Origin: Didymodactylos carnosus
Lineage: Eukaryota; Rotifera; Eurotatoria; Philodinida; Philodinidae
Assembly (NCBI GenBank): GCA_905250885.1
Contig: CAJNOQ010000288.1
Span: 1 to 56,810 of the forward strand
DNA: 56,810 bases
Direction: 5' to 3'
The notes under the pieces were generated by a model. That model ran no database searches. It was not told where the DNA came from and worked only from the letters and a program-made list of their open reading frames with translations. This document shows positions 38,801-50,000 of this stretch, piece after piece. Every line of letters starts with the position of its first letter. Within the stretch, counting starts at the first letter, position 1. Position numbers and translations under genes: made by a program.

Positions 38801-41800
38801 TATTACAAAAGATAAAGACTTTTATGTTTGTCAAAGAGTGAAAGATCTTTTTGAAATTTAAAATTAAAAAAGTTCTTATGAAGATATAGAAAGAGAAGCG
38901 CATTCGGTTCTATAAAAGTTTTACACTATTTTTGTGAAAACGTTCAAAAGATGTTTCACATAAAGGTTATTGAAAAATTTGGTTAAAAAACTTTTGATAT
39001 TTAACAGAAATCAACGAAATAAACCGTTTTGTGTTGAATATTTCTTAGAGTTCGAGATGGATCTTTGATTCACAAGCTAACAAAGCAGTATACATCTATG
39101 TTCCATATTATTTTTATAACTAAAATAACTTTTTAATCATTAGTTTAAACTGATAAAATATATTTTATTATACCACACGGAAACAAGAGGCATATATTTC
39201 ACGTATAATGAGCATTTCAACAGCTTTCTTTTTAAAACACTGACGATAACGTCTTTCTATCTAATAGTATACACCTTTACTTAAAGCCACCCTTTACCTT
39301 TTTGTTAGATTTTATTATAAAAGTATTGTTTTAAGGCAAAAGACCGATACGTATGCGTTTCACATACTCATTACACTCACAAGGGAAAAGTCCCAAAAAT
39401 GTCACTTCAATTTTTCATTGGAAAAAATATCTCAATCGCTCCTTATTTTAGATAGATAAAAAAAAACTGAAATTAGTATAATTCAGTAAACACTTGTTTA
39501 CTAATTCCGATAACTTGAGCACATGGATAGCTTGACATGCTTGCTCTACAGCCTGATCCTAATAGAATTTGTTCAAACAAGAGTTCATGAGGAGTTTCTA
39601 GATATTCTGAATATGAATTAGGATTCTTAAAGACTGTATGGAGACGAATAGATATCAGATTTATGTTCAGCATAAAACATTATCCGTCATCAATTAACTT
39701 TCAAAGTAAATTGAAGTAACATTTAAGGATCTTTTTTCTCAGTAAATAAAGCCGCCTAGACTTTTGTTAAAAGTAATGTAAATTTTTTAGAAGTGAAGAA
39801 GAATGAAAGACGACTTAAAATGATCAAATTTTCAATGTGTCTAACTTTTTGAGAAGTATCTAGCCAGTTTGTTTGCTCGATCTATGATAAAATATTTAGT
39901 CCCAATTAGATAAGTTAGCCGCGCCGCTACCATTAAAGTCGAACAAAATTGTCTCCACCACACTTTTGAAACCTGATACACATTAAAATATTTACTTATA
40001 ATCACCAATATTTTTCTAGACGATAAGCAATTTAAAAAAGACTGTCGCACCCACCGCTGAGAAAAGGATCGGTTAGAATGTCTAGTCTCAGCGGTGGTCT
40101 TTCTCGGAAAATCGAACACGAAAGTAGAACCATTTGTTTTCGTTGCACTTCCTATATATCTGGAATGGATTCACTCTAGAGAGATATGTCGAACACAACT
40201 TTGTCATATCTGAATGAGATTTATGAATATCAGAAAAATATAATTCGACGATAAGTCGCTTTTTAGAAATCTTGAAAAGATGTGTGTATGTGTGCTTTTA
40301 ACTAATCTATAGTTCAGAAGCATTTTGTATTAAACGATATGAAATAAATTTTTGTCCATAATTGTATTGCGTGCAACTTCAGTAGAAAACTAGTAAAATT
40401 AATTATAAGATATTAAAACAATCTTTTTATCAGTAAATGATGCTTTTTATTTCTAAATTTTATTTAGATACACTGCAAACTAACCTAACGTGTCAATGTC
40501 TAAATCATTTCTTGTACTGCTTTTTTCTATTTTATCATTCTATCCGATCGTTCTATTATTTATTTGCTTTTTAATCTAGACTGAGATCAATGCTCACTCC
40601 GAAGTATTGTCAAAAAACGTTGCTGCTGTTACTGCAAAATATAAGGATAAAATGGAAATAATTAAAACACGTTTGTTCGTAATTATTAGAAATCTTGCTT
40701 AATAGGTTAAGTTTATATCTATTATATGTTATAGAGAACAAACTGATCGTGAACGACGTGAAGGTCAAATACGTACGGAACAATTACAGAATGAAATTAA
40801 ACGTCTTAAAGATGCACTCACCCATAAGCAAGAAATTATATTTGAAAAAGATAGAATAATTCAAGATACACAAATTAACAATAAAGAAATTCAGTTAGAG
40901 AAACAAACTGCTGAAGAAAGAATAGCAAACGAATATAAACGTTATAGTGAACTAATAGAAAGGTAAGAACACGATTTTTAAAAGATTCTGGAAAAAATTT
41001 GCATTAACAATATCTGCAGAAAAGATCCTGGAAGAAAGAGACTATGCACATTAGGACCTAGTGACCTTGTACTGTATGCACTTGTTTTGACGTTTATGTG
41101 GTGTACGCAGTTCACGGTGAATTCAATTTGACTGCCTTAAACTAAAAAAGTGCCACGTAAAACATAGGAAGAAGTTATTTTATGCAGCAGTAAGATGATT
41201 ATTAATCTGCTCAAGAATTTTGCTATCTTGTTGTGGGTTCTGCAAATATAAACGAGGGCTAAACGCATATTCATGTACACATGGAATCGGTGACATAGGG
41301 AATGAAGTCTCTTCCACAATTGATCGGAAAAGAGAAAGTAAATTAGCTTTACAACAAGATTAGAAAATACGTCTTGATCTTTTTTTTCTGGTGTCGTATC
41401 GCTGTTTTCTCTATAATGTGAATAAAAAGGTTATGCAAAGATTTTGCACTCAAGATCCGTGCATAGTCTCTTACTTCCGGGACCTTTTCTGCAGATATTA
41501 TTAATGCGTATTTTTCCGAGATCTTTTCTGTTTTTTCACGAAAAGTAAGTGTATAATCCTTTTCAGAACACGGGATCAACACAAACATTTCTAGTAGCTT
41601 CTGAATGAAGATAGATAGAGAGTTGCGGTTTTCGCTATTTAAGAGATGAGATCTGTGGAAAAGCAGGTCATACTTTCAAAACTTCAACTAAGAATATTTT
41701 CATTTCATGGCTAGATAAACTAGAGTATGCCATTCAAAATGTGAGTAAAGCAAGACTTTAACGTTTAGCAGATTTTTTAAATTTGTTTTTCTTCCTTAAA

Positions 41801-44328
41801 GCCGTTTCTCGGTTTCGTCTCTCAAATGGCGAAAACCGCAGTGTTCTATCTATCTTCGTTCAGAAGTAATTAGAAAAGTTTCTGTTGATCCCGTGTTCTA
41901 GAAAGGATAATAGTTTGGTCTCTAAGAAATATGACACACGTGTTCACCTTTTTTATATTCATGAAGAAATCGTGCACTTGAAGACGAATTAGAAAGAATA
42001 AAACGTAATCAAATTTTAGAAAATATTACTGTAAGACGGTATGCACCAACACATATTTCTGCTATCTGCACACTCATAGATTGCAGAATTCACATTCACA
42101 GCGAAATAAAAGAGTCTACGGACTGAATTTGATTTTCCGAGTTGAAATAGATATAGAATAGCTCGAGAAGAGTCACTAAAAAAAAGAGAATTAGCTTTTA
42201 GGACTTTTGGTTTTCCAGAGAGCCTGGTTTCAAAAACTTTGATGGAATTTTTTATAACGCCACAAAATGGAAATTCTGTCAGCTATTCAAAATCATTTTT
42301 TCAGATCTGTTCTAGCTATTGTAGCCAAGGGAAAAATCAAAAACAATTTGCTCTGAAAATTTTTAACAGGATTCTTAAAAAAGCCTTAGAAAACTCATTA
42401 TTGTGCTGTTTTGAAGTTTATCAACTGTCTACGTTTGTTTATTTAGTTCTTTATGCTGCATTAAATGTTTTTTTCGATAAAAGTTGTAGCTCATCTATTC
42501 GTCGAGTTGTTTTAAATTCAACTTAAAAATTAAGGAAAGGCGCTATTTCAAAATTTCTTTTTCCAAAATAGCTATAGCTTTAATAACTATAGCTTTAAGT
42601 AAAGAAATCTTAACCTTTCCAGAGAAAAATATTTTCGTTTAGAATAATTTTTCCCATAACGGCCATCCACGTAACTCGTCTTAAAACACTGTTTTCACTA
42701 TTTTCTCACCCTTATATTCGTCGAATATAAAAGAACGTCAGGAGTTCACTATCGTCTTGTAGAGTGACAGAAAGTATGCTTAACAAAATGAGATGTGTCA
42801 AAGTCATCTAAGGCTCGTAGTTATGAAGATATTGCGAAGATACTTAAGGAAGCCGTCAAAATTCAGAGCGGTAAATTTTGTCACCAGTGAATAATTTCAA
42901 CACTGTTTTAATTACTGGAGTACTAAGGATGCCAAAAATGAGGTACTAAAATGTGCCAAAATTCGGTAAAACTTATCAGACGGCTGCAAATCGCTAGAAG
43001 TATGCGATCTTGTTCTACTTTTCACTTCATGTGAAAAATCTCTTCTACCACTTTTCTACTTGGTTTTGGTGTAAAATCTGTCTCTCTAAGTCGGTGGAAT
43101 CCAAACTCTGATTTTCTCTTGCAAATTACACGGACTGACTATAATTATTCCAATGGACTTTTTTTAAAAAAAATACACGTTTTTTGTAGATGCTAGTTAA
43201 TTAATTAATGGTAAGCCTGAATAATGTGCGATTCGTACAGTCGATAGATCTTGAAATTCTCTACAAGATGATATTTTTAGTAATTTTACTCAAAATTTCC
43301 TGTTGAAAATAAGTTGCTTAAGTTTATCGAAGCCGTTTTTGCTGTATTGCCCATAATTTTTCCATTTTTGATCAATCGAAAGGTGCTCGCAGGAAATTCA
43401 TTATCATTCATTAACATTAATGAGCTTCCGAAATTTTTTTACATCTTCGTATCTGCCATCGTCAGGAGACATGTTGTCCTATAGTTGCATTCACACGAGC
43501 AATGGTTTTGGTTTTCTTATCTGAATGTAATCACAAATGTTCCTTTTTTTTGATTGATCATGCCGATGATTTAATAATTATAAATAGATTGAAGCAAAAA
43601 GTAACTTAATTTTTTATCAGCTTTTTTTCGAAAGGTTGTAGAATAAATAAGAAGGGAAAATCAGAGATTTAGCGACTGTGTGTAGAGGACACTACATAGA
43701 AATTCGACTTTTCTACTTCGCTGCGAATGGGTAATCTACAATCTCTCTGCACACTTATGTTCGGATGCTCTAACTTATCGTCTTTCAGAACGGACGTAAT
43801 AAATGTTGATACAACTGGTGGTGTCAGTAGCGACAATCAACGTTTCAACGATTTCAAAACAAAAGTGAACTCAGCATTTTCTGTACGTCTATTTATGTAT
43901 ACATTCATAATCTAATATTTTTCATTTTTCTTCATAGCTAAATGATCTTGAAAAACAGCTTATATTCGAAAAAGCAACAAAAGAATCTTTACAAGTACAA
44001 ATTAAACTGTTAGAAGATGAGAATGCCGATCTACGTGACATAATGTTACAAATGCGCAAACGCACACATGATGGACGAAAGTAATCTACATTATAATTCA
44101 CAAATAAATTTAATTCTTAATTTTGATTTCTTATTTAGAGATGAACGTGATCGTGGCGATGAAATAAATCAATTGATTGCTCGTGCTGAATTTAATGCTC
44201 GTCAATATATGACAAATTTTAATATTTCACCATTAGACGCAAATTTCAATACACCGCCGCACACTCTAACACTTCCATCATCGCCTTTATCAACGCCTAT
44301 AAAGATGGCCTCACCAATATCAACATAA
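32832..44328 (+). CDS. Large coiled-coil protein, unnamed
   Basis: Seventeen exons: 32832-32927, 33756-33816, 33873-34000, 34057-34288, 34342-34589, 34696-34710, 37130-37403, 37438-37513, 37579-37663, 37720-37872, 37936-38148, 40580-40670, 40737-40962, 41967-42038, 43789-43882, 43938-44080, 44139-44328. They sum to 2397 bases, 798 aa. The start is ATG at 32832, with an in-frame TAA just before it. The N-terminus is basic (MHNMNAIKRHRGGGDAPERR). From about residue 95 almost to the end there are heptad-rich helices full of Glu, Lys, Gln and Leu (DLHYLREQIARLEDQNRVLE, DILMLHKELERLRVQNEHL, NDLEKQLIFEKATKESL). The tail is Pro/Ser/Thr-rich (NTPPHTLTLPSSPLS). No catalytic domain is visible. Such proteins are commonly centrosomal, ciliary or cytoskeletal; that is inference only. 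Introns 1, 6, 11, 13 and 14 are long and mostly hold transposons. The 15-base exon 6 and the 34-base intron 7 are the least certain parts. Confidence 0.82.
33084..33706. mobile_element. Mutator-like MITE in intron 1
   Basis: A 623-base element with imperfect terminal inverted repeats of about 70 bases (33084-33155 and 33640-33706). The arms are built from repeated CTCARTTCGTCC units, at least three per arm. It is flanked by CTTTCCATT (33075-33083) and CTTTCCAAT (33707-33715), a 9-base duplication with one difference. Long inverted ends with a 9-base target duplication point to the Mutator (MULE) superfamily. A 71-codon minus-strand frame inside (33402-33187) starts with a hydrophobic stretch but matches nothing I know. 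Confidence 0.7.
34985..35783. mobile_element. Inverted-repeat element in intron 6, first of three
   Basis: Left arm 34985-35085 and right arm 35695-35783 pair imperfectly. Both contain AGTAAGAGAGACATGCG or its complement, and a TATACAATRCAATGYACTCG-type outer segment. The interior of about 600 bases is non-coding. Fourteen bases separate it from the next element. Confidence 0.6.
35797..36143. mobile_element. Near-palindromic hAT-like element in intron 6
   Basis: 347 bases. Left arm 35797-35951 and right arm 35986-36143 pair almost completely, with a handful of mismatches and a 3-base length difference, around a 34-base loop. The ends read CAGAGGTGTGCC, the CAGRGGTG pattern common at hAT termini. 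The bases TAACTA occur next to both ends, but an exact 8-base duplication is not clear. No coding frame. Confidence 0.75.
36227..36603. mobile_element. Older hAT-like MITE in intron 6
   Basis: 377 bases. The left end CAGAAACGGCGGA pairs with the right end (reverse complement CAGAGGCGGCGGA) at 11 of 13 bases. The flanks GTCGTAAT (36219-36226) and GTTGTCAT (36604-36611) agree at six of eight, consistent with a decayed 8-base target duplication. The interior is AT-rich and non-coding. Confidence 0.6.
40051..40097. repeat. Perfect 12-base hairpin in intron 11
   Basis: CCACCGCTGAGA (40051-40062) and TCTCAGCGGTGG (40086-40097) around a 23-base loop. The stem is GC-rich against an AT-rich background. 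It lies in the 2.4 kb intron 38149-40579, which otherwise shows no exon and no clear transposon ends. Confidence 0.65.
41001..41507. mobile_element. Inverted-repeat element in intron 13, first of two
   Basis: Ends of 49 bases (41001-41049 and 41459-41507) match with about four differences. They start GCATTAAYAATATCTGCAG and end AGAGACTATGCAC. The total length is 507 bases. No coding frame of note and no obvious target duplication. Confidence 0.7.
41551..41918. mobile_element. Foldback element in intron 13, second of two
   Basis: Arms of about 100 bases (41551-41650 and 41815-41918) pair imperfectly. Each carries GAACACGGGATCAAC, then AAGATAGATAGA and a GCGGTTTTCGCYATTT core. The spacer is about 160 bases. 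No coding capacity. The core resembles those of the elements at 28413-28604 and 34985-35783. Confidence 0.7.
42078..43746. mobile_element. 1.7 kb inverted-repeat element filling intron 14
   Basis: The left end (42078-42118) and right end (43700-43746) are imperfect inverted repeats around an AGATTGYAGA start and a RCAGCGAARTARAARAGTC block. The element nearly fills the intron 42039-43788. Inside are a palindrome TTATATTCGTCGAATATAA (42711-42729) and an open frame of 95 codons from 42239 that I do not recognise. It is probably non-autonomous and old. Confidence 0.5.
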
Positions 44329-46130
44329 AATTAATTAAACTTCATGATAAATAATCTAAGATGTTGTTATTGGCTTTACGCCTAATTAATTGTGCAATTT
44401 TCCATGCTCTGTTATTCTCAAATTTGACGTGTATATATATATAATATAACTCAAGGATTTATACTATGTATATTTTTTGGATAGATTTAGTTTAACTGAT
44501 TAGTTCTACCTGTCTCTTTCTGTCTCTAAAATTACTAACTCAAAATCCTCAGCATCTATTCATAATAGAAATCGAGTATATTAGGAAAATTATTTTTGTA
44601 TCATACTACTATTAGAGAATGTTTATATGTTCGATATGAAATTTGAGCTAATTTAAGTTATGAATATTTTGTCTGGCTTCTGTTAGTTTAAGACAATAAT
44701 TCTTTTTTGTCGTTGTTATTTTTCTTATTGTTTCTTACGGAGTGAATTTTAATTTTTATAATTAAAAAGTAGATTTTTAATTTTGTACCAACAAAAAAAC
44801 AAAAACATATTTAGACGTTACAAAATTATTAGATGTTAGGAAATCAGTCATTCTATGAAAAAACTCTTTAGATTCACGCATATATAGTTCGTACAGCGTG
44901 ACAAATGAAATGTTTAAACAACGCTATGGTAATAAAAGCAATGCTTCTATATATATATATTTTGAATAAGTGTAGAAGAACGAGACAAGGCACCTTGATC
45001 TAATGAAAATTGATGGCATAAGCTACTGAATGAATTCTGGTCATCGTGTACAATGATTTTAATCTTCTCAACGTTCTTTATCAAACAAATCTCATATTAA
45101 TGATTATTAGACTATAAAGTCACATACGTATGATACAGTCTAATATATTTGTTGTCTATGTTCCTTGACTTACTCGATTTATTGAGATATCACTCTATAT
45201 CACTTAATGAAGAGCAATTAGCATCCATGCATAAAATCAATATATGATAACTGTCCTCATTCTGCAGATCTGTTGTTATGTTTTAATAAGAAAACAAAAA
45301 ACATTTCGATCTATATTCGAATTCTTTTCTTTTTGCTGAGTTGGATTCTGAAATATAAACATACAGTGTCTGTTATCTGTGCTATAATATTGGATAGAGT
45401 AATTTTATCACTCTCCTTAATCTACCGTGGTTAAAAAGGAAAATGCATTAAAATTCAACGTAATAGCAAAATTTCTCAAGTAACAAACGTCTAGCAGAGA
45501 CTGATGTCAATGTATCGAGACTTCAACTATTAAATTGAATTAATATAAACCAAGTAACAGACGCCTACTTTTTAACCACATAAATAACAACAAACTAGCA
45601 TATGTCAAATTTAAAAATTGCACGTGATTATCTTCTTACTTCTCGACCGACTGTGAAATGTCTTCTTTTCTTCAACACATTGTATTCAAACAAGATACAA
45701 AAAGGTCATTTATCAGAAAATTTGTTGACTCTCAAAACTGACACACATACACACCACTCATATGCTAATTGATCATTTACAGCTCAACGTATACTGATAC
45801 ATGATCAATGATGAAGAAAATTTCTGACGTTCTAATAAAAAAAATAGTCGATACATAAATAGGAAACACGTAAAAATGAATCGATTGACTGATAACTTAT
45901 TTGAATTTGGTACTTAGCGTAAATGCAGATTATAAGTAAATATTCATGTTTCAAGATAAAAAGAATTTATTCATAGCAAATTCTTTTTTGTTTCACACAA
46001 AAAAGATACAAAAATAAAAAGAATTAACAATATTTTCAACCATAAAAAGAATGAAAGCTGTTTTCAATCATAAAAAGATATAATATAATTTTATTAATTT
46101 TGAAAAGATTTCAATTAATCTCTTCGTTGT
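44329..46130. other. Convergent 3' regions, no gene
   Basis: 1.8 kb between the stop codons of two convergent genes, so it holds both 3' UTRs and both polyadenylation regions. AT-rich with short TA microsatellites (near 44.43 and 44.95 kb). No repeat ends, exon or RNA gene recognised. Confidence 0.5.
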
Positions 46131-47082
46131 TTAATCTAAACATGTAATATTAAATATATTTGAGAATGATAAATCCATTTGCCGATAAGGATTTTGACTA
46201 TAAGGACTCGAAGCTTTAAATGATGCATGAATGGGAGTACTAAAATAAAACAGAAGGAATATAATTAAGAATGATAGATCTTTGGATGAATATACTAGTA
46301 TTTATATTAAATCATAATAAATTCAAAATCATTATTGTCTACTTTACCTCCATTTTAATGGTCCAATTGTTCCAACAGAAAACTGTTCATTTTGATTTCG
46401 TATACTGATCGTTTCATCCACTTGTTCTGGTTCTTCTTTGGCATTAAGAAATGACAAATTATTGTTGTTATGTTTATCAACAGATGTATGTATATCGGAC
46501 GAAAATCCCCATGAATTATGATAAAGTTTTTGATTATCAGGAACAAGTGTTGTTTCGTTATATATTTTTTTTGTTTCAGTTGATACTAATGGAAGTGGTC
46601 TTTCATAGAATTCACATTGAGCTGTTATTGGACGAATTTTCTTTACTAAAGCAACATTCTATAAAAATAAAAATAAAAATAAAACATTCAAAACAATAAG
46701 ACTCAACCATAATATGAAAACTTACTGAGCCTTCAGAATTGAGACATTTTGGTGTTTTAAGATCGAAATCATAACTACGACGACGACGATGAATTGAACG
46801 ATTTATTAACGGGACTATTTTTGGTGAATAAGCTGATATGTATGTTTTTAATGATGAACGACAACGTGTTTTTGGTGTAGCGGATGATAATACACAAGAT
46901 GAACGTTTTCTAGAACGGCGAGTGTTTATGATTACTGTTGTTGTTAGTTGTGTATCATCAAAACTTGTTTGTACTGATTGATCATGTGTTGAAATTTTTA
47001 CGGTATCTACAATATGTCGATGACGATAATGAGATTTATTATAAAATAAACGACGAATCAAATTCTTTGGTTTTAATCCCAT
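46131..47082 (-). CDS. Unknown basic protein, 258 aa
   Basis: Three exons, 47082-46726, 46658-46348 and 46239-46131, sum to 777 bases (258 aa), with good GTAAGT or GTAAAG donors and short introns. The second codon is glycine (MGLKPKNLIRRLF), so N-myristoylation is conceivable but not assured. The first half is rich in Arg, Lys, Ser and Thr with clusters such as RRSRKRSS and IHRRRRSYDF, which could be nuclear localisation signals. The second half is polar and Asn-rich (VDKHNNNNLSF). No transmembrane segment, coiled coil or known domain is visible. The three-exon structure with preserved phase argues for a real gene; I cannot name it. Confidence 0.65.
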
Positions 47083-50000
47083 TTTGAAAACGATCTTAAA
47101 ATTACCTAAAATGAAAATAGTATATTTTGTTAGATATAACTATGTACAAAATTTTCTTTTCAATTTCAGAGAAAATTTAAATCTGACTTTTGAAAATCGT
47201 TTGTTAATATCAAACTATATGTGAAATAGATCGACGTTCTTTTACTTCTCTGACCTTTGTATATGTAATTCTTATTTAACTTTATACTTGTTAAAACAAA
47301 CGTGATATGATGGACATGCGTCGTTTGGATAATTAATAAGTCTCTAATGTCCGTATATAACGAGATTGAAAAGAAAAATATTTTTCTCTATCAAATTTCT
47401 TTTGGTTCAATTAGTTAACTGCCAAGTATATTCGTTAACGTATAGATGCAATCACATAAATAATACGGTGAAAAAAAAGAAAAAAAGTTTGATATATATC
47501 CTATAGACTGATGGTATGATGATGAACGAAAAAAAAAAAAGGCAAGGCTCTGCACCAATAACATTTTTGAAAAGATAAAAATTATATTGACCATACATAT
47601 ACACTCTTTATTCGTACATGTAGAAACAACAAGTCTGTAAATCTAATGATTGAGCTAAAAAGACAGTTTCATAGTATCTTCCACAGAAAGTTTTCAAAAA
47701 GTCAATACTCATTGTAGGAATCTGACTAATAAATTCTACATGAAAAAATGCTAAGTAGGGCAGGAGATAGTAAGCAGCGAATATATCAAAAATACTGTGA
47801 AATTACTTTCTAAATGCGCAGGAACTCGTGTTAGCGAAAATGAAGAGAAACGTTCTTTCTTACTCATTTTATAGAACTTGAAAGTTCTGGAAATTTTATC
47901 TCATCCCGCTAGTTACTTTTACACCAAAACTTTCGACCTCAGAATTATATATACAAACTGATGAAATCATATTTCGAGTTTACTATGTTGAAGGAGATAT
48001 TCTGAATGGTCACAATTTAATCTCAAAAAATTGTACATATTTACAAAGACTGTAGAGAATTAGTTTCGTTTAATTGCGGAAAAGATTCAACAATTCAAAA
48101 CTTGTTGATGTTAATTTTAATCCTATTCAAAAATGTCTTAATTGCAAAATACGTAACATTCATATTTTCAATATGATTCTTAACCGCGAGAGAAAAAAAG
48201 GTTAGGCTCACTGTTTTGTATTTATATTGATCTTTTAATGTAGCAGATGTGTATGTGTACTACAGTTTTGATTTCTTTTATTTTTACTACGATTATTCTA
48301 TTCAATTTAAACTCATTTATATTATTTTTAAAGATCGTTGATAATTTACATTAGATGACCAGAGGTTAATCATATTTGTAGAAGTATCAAGTGTTGGTTG
48401 CTTAAGTTATAGAGTGTTGAGAAACAGATTACTTCAGAACGAGAAAAAAAGAAGTTTTATACCTAGTTTAATCTCACAAAATGAAAAAGCGTGTTAAATG
48501 TTCACTTGCAATAATAGACAGCATCCTAACCGTACACGTGGTAAATAGTCTACTGCATAATCGTTGTCCTTTGATATTTTCTAATCAGATCGGTAATACA
48601 TATGTTCATAAAATTATTATTTCAAAATGTGTTTGAAAACGAAGCGATGTTAGATTGACTGTAGACAGTCAAAAAGAATGGATCTGACGTTAGTTTCAAT
48701 CATATCAGCATTAGTTTGCATGAAAAACTCCCGATATTCTTAGCTAGAACGAGTAACTTCAACTGAACTGTATAATCAAGAAAGGTTCAAGCTGTCAGAT
48801 AGGAAACTCTTTATTTACGAGCATTTTATCTCCCAAGAGTGAAGTTCATATACCAGTAAAAAAATATCGGATGACAGTGTTGGTTTCATGTATAAAATTT
48901 TTTATCTAACTTAGACTACTTTCTCGTTTGGTTTTCAAACTTTTTCTTTTATTAAACACTCTCAATTCTGCTTACATTGTAGAGCAAAAGATTTCTTCAA
49001 CTTTATTCAAATTAAAAATCAAGATTTACCTTTATATTGTTGTCCGTAAATAATAAGAACGCCTTTCACACAAACTGTTACTAAAAATGATGCGTATAGA
49101 CTAAATGAATATAATCAAATCTCTTTTCCTTATTCATTTATTCTTTTCCCTATATACCGGCCATGCTTTATCTATAAGGTAGGGAAAAAAGATAGGTTGA
49201 TAGATACGCACGTGTCAACTTATAGAATTTAGCGCTTGTCTCATTTCTATCTGTCATTTTTCAAGAAAAAAAAATCGTTTATCCGAGAGCTAGACGACAT
49301 AAACCACAATTATTCATGATAAATTAACTTTATCTCATATTCTAACTAAGTTTATATAATCTAGTTCACACCACCAGGTCAATAAATAAAGAAAAAAAAA
49401 TGTGAGTTTTAAATAACAAGCTAAAAAACATACACTACGAAGATATAGCTACTAGGATGATTAAGAGAAGGAATGAGACCATTCTTATGATTGGTAGAAG
49501 ACGGCCACGATTTGTTGTTAAAGGAACAGTTGTATTGTTACTTCATCTAAAAGACCCTTCGCGCTTTACAAGAAAGCTCATTGTCTTAGTCACTTGTTGA
49601 AGTTTTTAATAAAAAATTCATTGTCGACAAAAACCGACCATCTCCTTATCATTAATACGATAATAACATAAGACGTTTTGAAAATAAAGTATTCCATGCT
49701 GTGATCAAACTAGAGAAGATTATTTTCTTATATTTCTTCGCGTCTTGTCATAACGGTGTAAGTGTATATATTCAGTCGTATAGTCATCTATGAGGTTTTT
49801 TTCTACTCAATCAACAGAGAAGATATTAATTGACGGCTTTTAGAATGGACAATATTTTAAAAGGTTTGTTTCTCGTACTACACACACTTGTTCTACCATT
49901 ATAGAGCAAAAAAACAAAATCACTTAATTTGTTTTTATAAGAAATGCATAGAAAAACAGTAGCAGACATGATCGTTCTAACGTATCGTTTAACTGACAAA

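Noticed and set aside
42239-42526. Plus-strand frame of 95 codons
   Set aside because: Inside the intron-14 element; no recognisable protein, no splice signals to the host exons.
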